49,022 bases of DNA. It comes from an uncultured Pseudanabaenaceae cyanobacterium. GTDB taxonomy: Bacteria > Cyanobacteriota > Cyanobacteriia > PCC-9006 > JAAUQQ01. The DNA lies in NCBI GenBank assembly GCA_938002085.1, contig CALLAT010000021.1, positions 1-49,022 of the forward strand. Direction: 5' to 3'. This document shows, piece by piece, positions 8,891 through 18,800 of the stretch (positions are counted from its first letter, which is position 1; the number at the start of each line of letters is the position of its first letter). The notes under the pieces are model-generated. The model saw only the letters and a list, made by a program, of their open reading frames with translations, searched no databases and was not told the origin of the DNA. Position numbers and translations under genes: made by a program.

Positions 8891-9255
8891 GGCCTGGGAA
8901 AGAAAAGGGCGAAGAAGTCTTGGCTTCTATCCTATCTGGCTAGGCTACGGCTGATACAGAGAAGCTTCTGTTGCGGGTTTCGCTCTGTGCCTCAGCCATT
9001 GGTGATGAGATTACTGGGCGAGCTGGATTTGTGACTCAGCAGTGAGCGACTGTCATTGGGCCCATTAACCATAGGCGAAGGCTAAGAACGATGCGGGTCT
9101 TTCTAAGAGGGTGCGTCAGAGCTTTGTGGAGTTGGCTCTTTCCCAAAAAACATTACAGAATACTGATGCAATAGAACGCTATGGGGGGTGTTAACCCTCG
9201 GTGTGCTAACACTATATACAGCGTATTCAATTATATTTTGCAGAGACACTCGGTT
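8891..9255. other. Intergenic region between aroB and a small conserved gene
   Basis: No gene is seen. The left part must carry the aroB promoter. Near the right end, GTGTTA (9188-9193) and TAACAC (9207-9212) form a spaced inverted repeat just upstream of A+T-rich sequence (TATATA at 9214-9219), a plausible operator/promoter for the gene at 9256. Confidence 0.5.
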
Positions 9256-9438
9256 ATGCAGATTGAAACCCGCCCGACCGCTGCTTCTTCCTACGCTAGA
9301 AGCCTCATTTCTAGAGGTTGTCCCCAGGCCCTAGCTATTTCTGTCGGCAAAATTCTAGCCAGAACAGACAATGGGATGGAGCATAGTCCCGATGAGAAAG
9401 TGTTAATTGAACGCGCCTATGCCCACTTAAGGCGATAG
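9256..9438 (+). CDS. Small conserved hypothetical protein (60 aa)
   Basis: A basic 60-residue protein starting MQIETRPTAASSYAR. It contains SRGCPQALAISVGKILART and ends with KVLIERAYAHLRR. The ATG at 9256 is preferred: residues from an earlier in-frame ATG at 9181 run through what looks like promoter sequence. It has no signal peptide or membrane segment and is probably a short helical protein. I do not recognise a family with a known function. It converges on the gene at 9457-9642, with 18 bases between. Confidence 0.65.
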   Translation: MQIETRPTAASSYARSLISRGCPQALAISVGKILARTDNGMEHSPDEKVLIERAYAHLRR

Positions 9439-9456
9439 GCCCTGGGCTGGCTGGAA

Positions 9457-9642
9457 TTAGGAGAGTTCCTTGGACCGCAGGATTTCCCGATACTCATACA
9501 GCATTTCCCAGGACAGTCGAGCGGTATATTTCATGGGCCGAAGCTCCTTGCCCTGCTCAATAACCTGTAACTGAGCCATGACGGTTTCAATCGCTCGGGC
9601 AATTTCCTTAAGTTCTTCGGCGTTAAGTGGGGGAGAAGACAT
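9457..9642 (-). CDS. Small hypothetical protein (about 61 aa)
   Basis: A helical, charged protein beginning MSSPPLNAEELKEIAR and ending EYREILRSKELS. The ATG at 9642 has a GAG 8 bases upstream; an in-frame TTG at 9678 would add 12 residues. The pattern of hydrophobic residues suggests two or three amphipathic helices. Function unknown, with no known motif. It converges on the small gene at 9256-9438. Confidence 0.6.
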   Translation of the reverse strand: MSSPPLNAEELKEIARAIETVMAQLQVIEQGKELRPMKYTARLSWEMLYEYREILRSKELS

Positions 9643-9948
9643 GCTGAGACTCTGCGATTTTGATAGGGTGCTGATCAAAGTACTCCTGGACAGTTAAGAG
9701 GGGCTTCTGGATGAACTGCTAGCCCCCATTCGGGTTGCCAATGACAGAGAGTTGCCATCCCCCTGACCCACTGAGGGGGGGCGATTCTGATGCATTAGAT
9801 CTGAGTGAGATTACCCATAGGTTGACACAATTGCTCGATTTTTGTACGTGAGAAATAATTAAATTTACTTAGACTTGCCCGTCCCTCTTGATTCGTAGAG
9901 CCTCAAGCTAGGCATTAATTATTCAAGTCTTGCTTGTTACAGAAGGGG

Positions 9949-10584
9949 TTATCGCGGTACAGAGGCGCTGTGATCCCATTCCAGCTGGGCCAGAATAAAA
10001 AGGCAGCCTGCGATCGCCCCCCCAGTAATGCCAAACAGCCAGCCTGGCAACAGCCAGACTAATCCGATGGCGCATAGATGAACCATGACGACACCAATCA
10101 ATGCACGAGAACCCATACCCATCGCCGTGATTCCGTAGCCCAGGGCACAGAGCCCCAGCCATAACGGACATAGGCTGAGCAGGATGGGACCCACGCTGAG
10201 GTAGACGCCATAGTCTGTGAGACCTAAGCCAACTAACGTGATGACAGTCCAGAGGTAGACAACCCAGCGAAGATTCAAGGCTACTGCCCAGGGCCAAGCC
10301 CGAATGCTGGTCGCGCCCAGAACGCTCAAGCTGAGGGCTGACCAGACCCGAGCCTGGTGGTGCCAATCAAACGCATGAAACTGGGCGGTAAAAAAAATGA
10401 TGGCCGTGGCGATCGCCCACAGCATCAGAGCCTGATCGAGGCGGGTGTAATAGAGGCTTGAATGGCCACCAGCCGATGGTGGCTTACCCAGATAGAAGAC
10501 CCCCGCCTGTTCTTCTATATCCAGGTTGTTGCGCTTTAGCTGGAGCGCTGGCACAGCCCGGTCAAATTGTGCGTTAAGGCCCAC
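9949..10584 (-). CDS. Conserved multi-pass membrane protein, unknown function
   Basis: 211 residues beginning at a GTG. A soluble N-terminus of about 50 residues (with LDIEEQAGVFYLGKPP) precedes roughly six hydrophobic segments, starting near LDQALMLWAIATAIIFF. No catalytic motif or transporter signature is recognisable. The sequence is Trp- and Leu-rich. The gene sits alone, on the opposite strand from the downstream kinase gene. I take it to be a cyanobacterial protein without an assigned role. Confidence 0.7.
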   Translation of the reverse strand: MGLNAQFDRAVPALQLKRNNLDIEEQAGVFYLGKPPSAGGHSSLYYTRLDQALMLWAIATAIIFFTAQFHAFDWHHQARVWSALSLSVLGATSIRAWPWAVALNLRWVVYLWTVITLVGLGLTDYGVYLSVGPILLSLCPLWLGLCALGYGITAMGMGSRALIGVVMVHLCAIGLVWLLPGWLFGITGGAIAGCLFILAQLEWDHSASVPR

Positions 10585-11093
10585 TCAGCGATCTCCCATG
10601 GTGTTTGAGTTCGGTGCCTTACTTGGCTGTCAGTCCTGTCGGATTTAGCCATGGCTTATCAGTATAGGGCGGGTGACTTAATGAGGGAATGCTAGTTTCG
10701 GATTCCAGCCCTGCGAGGGCTGGAATCCTGGGTCTTACCTGAATCCCTCCTGGGGGATCAGGGTCATTTGTCGTGGAACTCTGCCTAGGCTTGGGATTCG
10801 TCATGGGATCTTGCACAAGCTTGGGTCTGGCTGCGCCAGAGGAAGTCTTTGGGTCGCCCTGGGGGGCTTGCCCCCCTGATCTATGGCAGGATGTGATGAC
10901 AAATGCCCGTCAGTGGCTTCAGGCCATGGAAAAATTTCGCAGGACAATAAATTAGTCCGTGAATTTTCGGGAAGGGCCTGTAGTTGTTAAAGAGCACTGA
11001 GCTGTGGCGATGTGAGACGTTGTTACTGCGTAAGGCTTTGGTGCTGTAGATGTGTCTGTGGATACATCTCATTGTGGATTTGCCCAAGGAAAC
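10585..11093. other. Intergenic region between membrane protein and Ser/Thr kinase
   Basis: About 500 bases. It holds one striking hairpin (10700-10728) and must carry divergent promoters. A 65-codon frame on the minus strand (10619-10816) runs through the hairpin and is Pro/Thr/Ser-rich; I do not consider it a gene. Confidence 0.5.
10700..10728. repeat. Perfect 13-bp-stem hairpin with 3-nt loop
   Basis: GGATTCCAGCCCT, loop GCG, then AGGGCTGGAATCC. There is no T tract on either side, and it lies between divergently transcribed genes, so a terminator role is unlikely. It may be a dispersed palindromic (REP-like) element or an RNA hairpin. No second copy was noticed in this window. Confidence 0.75.
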
Positions 11094-13217
11094 ATGCCCA
11101 ATTCCCAGCCCGAATCATTGCCCAGCACTGAGTTGGACCCCAATGCTCGCCGGGGTCATCCACCTGAAACTGACTGGCCTGCTTTGTCTACCTATGGGGG
11201 CGGTGGACTGTTGGGGCCTGGGCTGATTCCTGTGGGAGCGGTGTTGGGCGATCGCTATCGGGTGGTGCGGTTACTGGGCCAGGGGGGCTTTGGCCGGACT
11301 TATTTAGCGGAGGATTTACAGCGCTTCAATGAATCCTGCGTACTGAAGGAATTTGCTCCCCAGGTCCATGGCGATGAAAACCTGGCGAAGGCCCAGAGTT
11401 TATTTGAGCGGGAGGCGGGAGTTCTCTATCGCCTCGATCACGATCAGATTCCTCATTTTCGAGAGCTGCGGCAAACCACCTACAACGATCAGCCCTATCT
11501 GCTGTTGATTCAGGATTTTGTGCCGGGCTGGACCTATCGAGATTGTTTGAGCGATCGCCTCCAGCATGGCAAGACCCTGAGCGAGGCCGAGGTCGCGCTG
11601 ATGCTGAAGCAGTTGCTGCCGGTTTTAGCTTATCTCCACAGTCGTGGGGTGATCCATCGAGATATTGCGCCAGATAACTTGATTCAGCGCGATCGCGATG
11701 GTTTGCCGGTGCTGATTGACTTTGGCGCAGTCAAGCAAGCTGCTTTCACTATCATCAATGAGATTAGTCATCGCTCTGACCAAGGCACTCGCCTAGGCAA
11801 GTTGGGCTATGCGCCACCGGAGCAAATGCAGCAGGGGGCGGTGTTCCCCCACAGTGATATCTATGCCCTGGGAGCCACGGCGTTAACTTTGCTCAGTGGC
11901 GAAGAACCTCATCAGTTGATGGACCCAGAAACCCTCGACTGGACTTGGGGGAAGGCGATTCACCTCAGTCCTGGATTTGCGGCGGTGATTAATCGCATGG
12001 TGGCACTGCGGCCCCGCGATCGCTATCCCTCGGCCAAGGCGGCTCTACGAGACCTGGAGCGACTAGAGGCCCTGCCCAATCGGCCCGTTCCCAGTAAGCG
12101 GGGGGCTACAGATCCTGCATTAGCGCCTGCGCCGACGGTGTTGCCGGGTTCTCCTGTGGCTGCCCCAAAGTCCTCCTTAAAGCGGGCTCGATTTGGCGCT
12201 GCTTTGGGCGGGTCGTTGGGCAAGGCTGCACGGCGAGCGAAGGAGCCTGACCAGGGGGGGAGCGTTGTTGAAACACCTGGACCTAAAACTGGGCTGGCTC
12301 GATTGGGGCAAGCCTTTTGGCCTGGTATCTTGCTGCTCGGTGGCCTTGGCTTTTTGGGGGGAGTGTTGTTGTGGCAACGGCCCCAAGAGCCTCTCGTCGT
12401 TGATTTACCCACCCCGGCGGAAGTTCCGAGCCAAACGGCAATTATCGCCCAGCCCCCCGTCTTGAGTGATGCCGAGGTGCAGCGTCGAGCCCAACTGGAA
12501 CAGCGTCGTAGTGACTTGGGGATTCCGGCGGAGTTTTTTGAGCGGTTTCTAGGTGAGCGTTTTGACAGGGTGCATCCAGAACTGGGTGGCCGCGAGCTAA
12601 CTCCCGATCCAGCAGATGAGGCGTTGCGTCAGAAGCAGATGGAAATTGCTGATTTTTGGTTGGAGCAGCTTTCGGCCTTGGGGGCTGAGCAGCGATCGCG
12701 CCTGGGCTCCTATGGCGACAGCGAATTTGAACAATGGGTGGCGACAGCAGCGACCCGTGCTGTGAATCGCAATGAGTTCCTGAGTCGCATTGATACAGCG
12801 GTGACAGCGCAGTTGCCAGCCCTGGTGAGCCAAGGCGACAGTCCTGGCGTGGTGCAGGTGAGGCGGGCGATCGCTAGCACGGTCATCTCGTCCCTGCCTG
12901 CTGCCAATAGCAATATCGCCACCATTGCTGTGGACCCGGCAGGCAATGCTTATCAACGGGCGACCTTGCAACCGGGGGAGATTCGCTTACAGCAACTTCA
13001 GCTTCGCCAAGGTCAGAACCTACGCATCAGTCTGGAGGCTCCTGCGGGGGTGAAGTTGGTGGTGTATCGGCCTGGGCAAACGAGTAATGCCCTGGTGCCA
13101 GGCTTAAGCAATCAGTATTGGGAGGGCAGGTTGCCAGAGACGGGCCAGTATCAGATTCGCTTGTCATCCGATGCAGGCGGTCCTGTGCAATACACGTTGA
13201 ATTTGATTGTGGAGTGA
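11094..13217 (+). CDS. Membrane-anchored Ser/Thr protein kinase (PknB/Hanks type)
   Basis: About 707 residues. The cytoplasmic kinase domain (about 54-325) is complete: glycine loop GQGGFGRTY, ATP-binding Lys in CVLKEFAP (about 85), catalytic HRDIAPDNL (Asp about 190), the DFG triad in LIDFGAVKQ (about 209) and YAPPEQ. A Pro/Ala-rich, basic linker (330-405) leads to one transmembrane helix (about 410-427). The outer 280 residues end in a beta-rich region (QPGEIRLQQLQLRQGQNLRISL to the end) resembling a bacterial pre-peptidase C-terminal (PPC) domain. It therefore probably senses something in the periplasm and phosphorylates cytoplasmic targets. The ATG at 11094 has AAGGA just upstream and is preferred over 11052. 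Substrates are unknown. Confidence 0.92.
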   Translation: MPNSQPESLPSTELDPNARRGHPPETDWPALSTYGGGGLLGPGLIPVGAVLGDRYRVVRLLGQGGFGRTYLAEDLQRFNESCVLKEFAPQVHGDENLAKAQSLFEREAGVLYRLDHDQIPHFRELRQTTYNDQPYLLLIQDFVPGWTYRDCLSDRLQHGKTLSEAEVALMLKQLLPVLAYLHSRGVIHRDIAPDNLIQRDRDGLPVLIDFGAVKQAAFTIINEISHRSDQGTRLGKLGYAPPEQMQQGAVFPHSDIYALGATALTLLSGEEPHQLMDPETLDWTWGKAIHLSPGFAAVINRMVALRPRDRYPSAKAALRDLERLEALPNRPVPSKRGATDPALAPAPTVLPGSPVAAPKSSLKRARFGAALGGSLGKAARRAKEPDQGGSVVETPGPKTGLARLGQAFWPGILLLGGLGFLGGVLLWQRPQEPLVVDLPTPAEVPSQTAIIAQPPVLSDAEVQRRAQLEQRRSDLGIPAEFFERFLGERFDRVHPELGGRELTPDPADEALRQKQMEIADFWLEQLSALGAEQRSRLGSYGDSEFEQWVATAATRAVNRNEFLSRIDTAVTAQLPALVSQGDSPGVVQVRRAIASTVISSLPAANSNIATIAVDPAGNAYQRATLQPGEIRLQQLQLRQGQNLRISLEAPAGVKLVVYRPGQTSNALVPGLSNQYWEGRLPETGQYQIRLSSDAGGPVQYTLNLIVE

Positions 13218-13229
13218 TGGGTGCCAGTG

Positions 13230-13301
13230 CTAGGGGCCAAGCATTGCGTCACTGAAGATTGTGCCCATTAGCAATTCCCCACCGCAATGCTTGGCCCCTA
13301 G
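13230..13301. terminator. Bidirectional terminator-like inverted repeat, 19-bp arms
   Basis: The left arm CTAGGGGCCAAGCATTGCG (13230-13248) and its exact reverse complement (13283-13301) flank a 34-base loop, between the convergent kinase gene and the exported-protein gene. Long loop and no T tract make it unusual for an intrinsic terminator; the convergent location supports the role. Confidence 0.6.
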
Positions 13302-13334
13302 GCTCACTACTGTTGATTCATCTGGAATGGAAAA

Positions 13335-13934
13335 TTAACGGATGGCATTGGGCGGTGTGCTGGCGGGGATCTGGGCCGGGAGGCTGACGCGGATGGGGTC
13401 GCTGATGGCCATGCTGCCTGCCATATCGATCACAGCCTGGCGATCGCCCGACGGAAAGCTCAGGGTATAAATCACATTTTCCTGCTGCCACATCACGCTG
13501 GTGAAACGCTCACTGGCTCGCTTCTTGCGGCCATCCACCAAATACCCCACTAAGCCAGGTCGGAACGTGAGGCGATCGCCCACTTGCTTATGGCGCTGTA
13601 ACTCCTCCCGAGCATGAACCGCACTACTGCGGTCAATCGAAATGCTCCCGGCATAGCAAGGAGCAGTCCCGCTATCGCAACTGAACAACCCCACATTGAC
13701 CGTGGTCGGTGTGGCGGAAGAGAACACCTTGATATTGAGTTCACTGGGGTCATTGCCCCCCACGGCCTTAATCTCCTCTGGCAAGCGAATGGGAAACCCC
13801 GGAGGCGCACTCCGAATCACCTCGTTGATATGGGGAAAAAACAGTGAATCGGGCTGAGCTTGGGCCACACCATGCCCCAAGCTAACCAGGGCCGTGCCCA
13901 GCGCCAAACCGCCTAGTAGTGCAGCTCGTTTCAT
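13335..13934 (-). CDS. Exported hypothetical protein
   Basis: About 199 residues. The signal peptide MKRAALLGGLALGTALVSLG is followed by an AQA cleavage-like site near residue 26. The ATG at 13934 is preferred over one five codons upstream because it begins directly with the basic signal region. The mature part has two Cys close together (FSCDSGTAPC), possibly a disulfide, and a beta-rich C-terminal half. No enzyme motif is recognised. It probably resides in the periplasm or lumen. Transcribed alone, convergent with the Ser/Thr kinase. Confidence 0.75.
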   Translation of the reverse strand: MKRAALLGGLALGTALVSLGHGVAQAQPDSLFFPHINEVIRSAPPGFPIRLPEEIKAVGGNDPSELNIKVFSSATPTTVNVGLFSCDSGTAPCYAGSISIDRSSAVHAREELQRHKQVGDRLTFRPGLVGYLVDGRKKRASERFTSVMWQQENVIYTLSFPSGDRQAVIDMAGSMAISDPIRVSLPAQIPASTPPNAIR

Positions 13935-14391
13935 AGATGCAATCAACATAAAAATTTCAAGTCGTGGATGGATAGGAACTTGATTAACGCGATCTCCTGG
14001 AAACCTTCGCAGCGATCGCCCCAGACCTTAACTACCAACTAGACCCCCCTTTTTGCCGGATAGTTTCGAAAAACTTAAGTTCTCTAGCCATCTCTAAGTG
14101 AAGCAACCCAGCTTGTGAGGGAGAGGGAATTCTGAGTCGCCGGGACCTAAGCTCCCTTCAACGGCCCAAAACAAGCATTGAGGCAGCACCCCATGGGTGA
14201 CTGCTATGCCGCTCCTAGGTTCAAGCCACAGCAACTCAACAAAAGCCTCAGCCCCATCTCTTTCCCACCTGTTGGTTCACCTCCCACCCAGGGAAATATA
14301 AATCCAACCCAGGACCTTACCACTGCCCAATCTTCTTGCCCTCGTCAGGTGCAGCCACCGCCCACTTCTCCTCAACCCACCGGCGTTCACC
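13935..14391. other. Divergent intergenic region upstream of the methyltransferase
   Basis: About 450 bases between the exported-protein gene and the methyltransferase, which face away from each other, so both promoters should lie here. No clear operator, RNA gene or real small gene is seen. A 90-codon frame at 14178 overlaps the methyltransferase start and looks spurious. Confidence 0.4.
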
Positions 14392-15576
14392 ATGCTGTCC
14401 ACCGCCTCTACCCCAGACTCCCCAAGCCCCAGCATCCTCGACCTCGCTGAAAAGCTGGCTGCCAAACAGCAAGCTGAGCAAACGGTTTCGACCCCAAAGC
14501 CCCACCATGGGCTTGAGACTGGTCAAGCCCATGGCCCCGACAACGGTTCCGATAACTCTCTGGATCGGCTCTTCCCCTACCTTCAGCACAGCCAAGCCGT
14601 CCTGGGGAGTATTCAGTGGGACCCCCTGGGGGTTGTCATTGCTCCCACCACGGTGTTTAGCCCCGGTATGCTGGCTAATGCTTTCTACTTCGGCCATCCT
14701 CGCTGGGGCCGGGAGTATGCGGAGCAAGCCCATCGGAATGAGGCCTTTTGCGATCGCTGGCAAGCAGCTCTCCAACAACATAGCCCCGAGGGCTGGGACG
14801 GCAAAGTCGTCATCGACTTGGGCTGTGGTGCAGGGAGCCTCTGGGAACGCCTCGGCGGTGAACCCGCAGAGATTATTGGTGTCGATATTAGTCTGGGAGC
14901 CCTCCACTGGGCCGCCGCTGATGGCTATGCTGCCCTGCGAGCCGACGTCCACCAGCTTCCCCTGGCTGACCAATGTGCTGATATCGTCTGTGCCAATGCC
15001 CTCCTCCACCATTGCGACGATCCTGCCCAAGTGCTCAAAGAAGCGGCTCGCCTCGTCAAGCCCGGTGGCATTTTGATTACTGACATGGATCCTCAACAGA
15101 GTGCCTGGCAGCGCGACGGTTGGGGCCTCTGGCTCAACCAGCAGTCTTGGCCCAACCTCATGAAATGGCTGCGCGATGAGCAGCCCCAAGCAGATCAGCA
15201 AGTTTGGCAAAACGCCACAGAATTGCACAACCGTCAGCCCAGCCAGGGCATCCGAGCTGACCTATTCCAGAGCGTCCTGGCTCCCCTTGGCTTTGATGTT
15301 CAAATTCATCCCCATAACTCTGACCATCGCGGAGGTGTGGGCGCTGAGATATTCCAGGGACAATGGGGCAAGGCCCCGGCCAAAATCCGCTGGGAGCAAC
15401 GCCTCTCGGGCATTGATAGGCAACGTCCCAGCAGTGCTTCCACTCTGCTCTGTGTGGCCCGGCGTCCTTCAAAGAAGGACTTGGCATTGTTGGACTGGGT
15501 CCAGGAGGATCCCTGGGACAATCTAGAAAGCGATCGCTCCACTCGCCCAGTTCGAATCAGAAGTGCTACTGACTAG
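14392..15576 (+). CDS. SAM-dependent class I methyltransferase, unknown substrate
   Basis: 394 residues. After a disordered N-terminus (1-55) comes a region with VVIAPTTVFSPGMLANAFYF, then the Rossmann methyltransferase core (about 137-235): motif I VIDLGCGAG (140-148), the acidic loop GVDIS (163-167), a motif near CADIVCANALLHH, and LVKPGGILIT. The C-terminal 150 residues contain Trp-rich segments of unknown role. The core resembles Methyltransf_11/UbiE-type small-molecule methylases, but the substrate cannot be predicted. The gene begins with ATG after Pro-rich sequence, so the exact start is moderately certain. Confidence 0.85.
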   Translation: MLSTASTPDSPSPSILDLAEKLAAKQQAEQTVSTPKPHHGLETGQAHGPDNGSDNSLDRLFPYLQHSQAVLGSIQWDPLGVVIAPTTVFSPGMLANAFYFGHPRWGREYAEQAHRNEAFCDRWQAALQQHSPEGWDGKVVIDLGCGAGSLWERLGGEPAEIIGVDISLGALHWAAADGYAALRADVHQLPLADQCADIVCANALLHHCDDPAQVLKEAARLVKPGGILITDMDPQQSAWQRDGWGLWLNQQSWPNLMKWLRDEQPQADQQVWQNATELHNRQPSQGIRADLFQSVLAPLGFDVQIHPHNSDHRGGVGAEIFQGQWGKAPAKIRWEQRLSGIDRQRPSSASTLLCVARRPSKKDLALLDWVQEDPWDNLESDRSTRPVRIRSATD

Positions 15577-15898
15577 GCCCATAACCGGAACCTATCGTAA
15601 GCAGAACTCATCTAGAGACAGAAGACTCTCGCCAGTCTCCTGGGATAAACTTGGGCTTGACCTCGAAATAAAGCTCATAAACATATGGTTTCTGAGCTCA
15701 CCCGTCATGATGGAAGGGAGTCAGCCCCTCTTGTATCGCCTGAAGCCCTTGCTTAGGCTGTCTTCTGTCTAAGCTAGAGACATCCCAAGCCAACCAAACG
15801 GAGACTCCACTCAACTCCCACGGACATTTTGTCCGCTCAGCATCTAGCGTTGACTGCTCCTAGCTTTGCCGATTCTAGGCAACCCCACAGAGGTGTGA
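15577..15898. other. Intergenic region upstream of tamB
   Basis: About 320 bases. The only structure seen is a small hairpin, CGGACA-TTT-TGTCCG (15821-15835), 64 bases before tamB. No gene or clear promoter motif is recognised. Confidence 0.4.
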
Positions 15899-18800
15899 AT
15901 GGCACCAGATCCCGGTGAACAATCTATGTCCCCTTCTGGCCCATCGCCCCGGCGACCTGGGTCGCCTGACCCGTCGCCTAAGCGATCTGGGTCATGTTTT
16001 GGACGTGCCCTAAAGTTTTTTCTGCTGCTGGGCTTCTTGCTGGCCGGGGCGGGAGGCTTTGGTGCCTGGTGGGGCTGGCGCTACGTCCAAAGTTACCTTG
16101 CCCCCCAGGTGGAAAAAAGCCTGGGCAAGATCCTTCAGCGCCCCATCGAACTCGGTGAACTAGGCACCGTTACGCCCTACAGCATCGACTTTGGTCCCTC
16201 CAGCATTCCAGCCACCGCTACGGACCCCGACGCCATCACCACAGAAGGTGTCCTCGTCAAATTCAATTTGGTCGAGCTGCTAGCCACCCGAGGTAAATTA
16301 GGCCTCAACGTCACCCTCCAGGAGCCCAAGGTTTACCTAGAGCAAGAAGCAGACGGCACTTGGATGAACACCCAGTTCAATCTGGAGTCTGAAGGCGGTC
16401 CCCTCGAAATTTCTTTGGAGCAGCTTCAACTCCAGGGGGGAGACCTGGTCATCGTGCCCTATGGCAAAGAGGGTCTCCGCAGCGATGCCCCCATTGAGCT
16501 AGAGAATGTCAAAGGCAGCCTCAAGTCCCGCCGCAATGGCGAGTTATTTGCATTTAAGGTTGATGGCAATGTCATCGGCCAAGATGCGGTCTTAACGACC
16601 CAGGGGGACGTGGATCTGTCAGATAATCCTGCTGAAACCGACAGCCTGACCAAACAAGACAGCGGCATTGCGACGAATACCGCCCAAGGGGGGCCAGAGA
16701 TTGCGCTCAACATCAAAGGTGAGGATCTGCTGATCAGTGATGTCAAGCGCTTTTTGGAAAGCACGGTCCCGTTTCCAGAATCCGAATTTGACCAAGGACG
16801 AATGGAGGGCAATATCAAGCTGACCTTCCTTCCCAATCAAGATCCCTATGTCTCAGGCGAGGTTGATTTCCGCGACGTCACTGTGCGGGTGCCCCAGTTG
16901 CCCAATGCCGTCAACCAAGTCAAAGGCAGACTCATCATCGACGGCGATGATTACCAGCTCAAAACTGCGACGGGTCGATATGGCCCCTTTGATATCAAGA
17001 CCCAGGGCGACATCCATCTTAAAAATGGCTACAACCTCACCGCCCAGGTCCAGCCCTTCGAGCTTCCTGATGCCATTGACTACCTTGAGATCACCTTGCC
17101 GACGGAAGTCAGCGGACGAGCCAGGGTTGAGGATGTGGTGGTTACAGGACCATTGGATGTGCCCTTGGCAGTGGGGCGGTTTGAGGCGATTAGTCAGGTC
17201 TTGTTAGATGACAAGGTTCCCTTAAAATCTGCCTCTAGCCGCTTCACTTTTGAGAATGCGGTTCTGGGTCTCCAGGAAATGCGGGCGGTGCCTGAGTCTG
17301 GTGGATTAATTACTGGCAGTGGTGAGATTGTTCTAAGCAGCCAAGCGGGAGATCCGGGCAGCATCAACATCGACAGTAGTGCCGATGGTCTCTCCGGTGA
17401 TGACCTCATCAACCTCTACAACCAATCAGCTCTGCCCTTTCATGTCGGGGAGCTCAATGTCCAAACCCGTGTGGCGGGCCCCCTGACTGAGCCAGTCACA
17501 ACCCTGCGCTTCCAGGCCCTCCAGGGCGATTACCCCGCTCGGGGCTTGGCCACCATCGCCAATGGCCGAATGGACGTGGAGGATGTGCTGATCAGCGTCG
17601 CTGGTGGGGTGGCTCGGGGGGGAGGCGAATTAGTTGAAGATGCAACCGGAGATCTCTTCGGTGGCAATCTGCGAGGGCGGGTCCAGCTTGCTGGGGTGCA
17701 GCTCAATCAATTTTCAGATGAATTGCGGGGGGACCTGGGAGGGGATTTTACGTTTTCCGGGCCATTTCAGGGGCTCGGTCCCGAGACGATTCAGGCCGAG
17801 GGAATTACGACCTTTTCCCAAGGTATTTCCATCATCAACGATCCCATTACGGCCAGGGTGAAATGGGAGCAGGACAAGATTCGCGTGGGTCGCGCCACGG
17901 CGGCTGGCTTTGAATCCAATGGTTTGGTCTATACCTCCCTAGAAGGTACGCCAGAAATCACAGGTTTTGACCTTAACGTTCTTGCTGAGGGACAAGACCT
18001 CGCCACGCTGCCTGCCACCCTGGGGATTGACGTGAATCAGTTGCCTGTGGCGGTGGACTTAAGCGGTGTCGGAGACTTTCGCGGCAAGCTAACCGGCACC
18101 ACTGATCAACCCGAGGTGAATGGCAAGATTGCTCTGCGTCAGTTTCAGCTCAATAACCTGCCGTTTGAGTCGAGTTTGGATGGCTCCGTGGCCTTTGGTG
18201 TTGCCGGGACAGAGTTAGAGTTGGCTGGGCAACGAGATACAATTGCCTTCAACTTAGACTCCGAGTTTCAGCCCCGCAGCTTCCTCGTCAGCCAGGGCGA
18301 GGCTGTGGCCCGTGGCGAAAGTATTGGCCCTGACCAGCTCAAGGTTAATTTGGAGAGCTTCTCTCTCGCTATTCTTGATTTCAAGCCTGCGAAGAATATC
18401 ACTGCCATTGGCGATACCGCCCTGGGGGGAACTGCTTCAGGGGAAGTGGTGGTGAGTCTTGAGCCGCTGACTGCGGATGGCTCTTTGGTTGTGGATGCGC
18501 CGAGCTTGGGGACATTGCGGGGCGATCGCTTCAGTGGCAAGTTCAGCCTGAACGATAACGTCGCTGTGCTCCAAGACGCTGCGCTCGTCCAAGGCCCCAG
18601 CCGTTACGAAGTCACGGGGCGTACAACCCTCAGCGATGACCCCCAGTTCGATATGCGCATCGCCATCAACAACGGCGACACCAGCAACCTGCTGCAAACC
18701 CTGCAATGGTTTGATTTCGATGATTTATCCCGTGGCTTAGCCCCGCCCACCTATGGCACCCTCGCAGATCTCCAGGTCACTCCTGTGGGCCTGCCTGATG

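Noticed and set aside
10619-10816. 65-codon minus-strand frame
   Set aside because: It reads through a perfect hairpin, is Pro/Thr/Ser-rich, and has no ribosome-binding site or motif.
14178-14450. 90-codon plus-strand frame before the methyltransferase
   Set aside because: Overlaps the methyltransferase start in another frame; Pro/Gln/His-rich product without motifs.
14317-15228. 303-codon minus-strand frame opposite the methyltransferase
   Set aside because: The plus strand encodes a complete methyltransferase with all motifs; the minus product has no recognisable domain.
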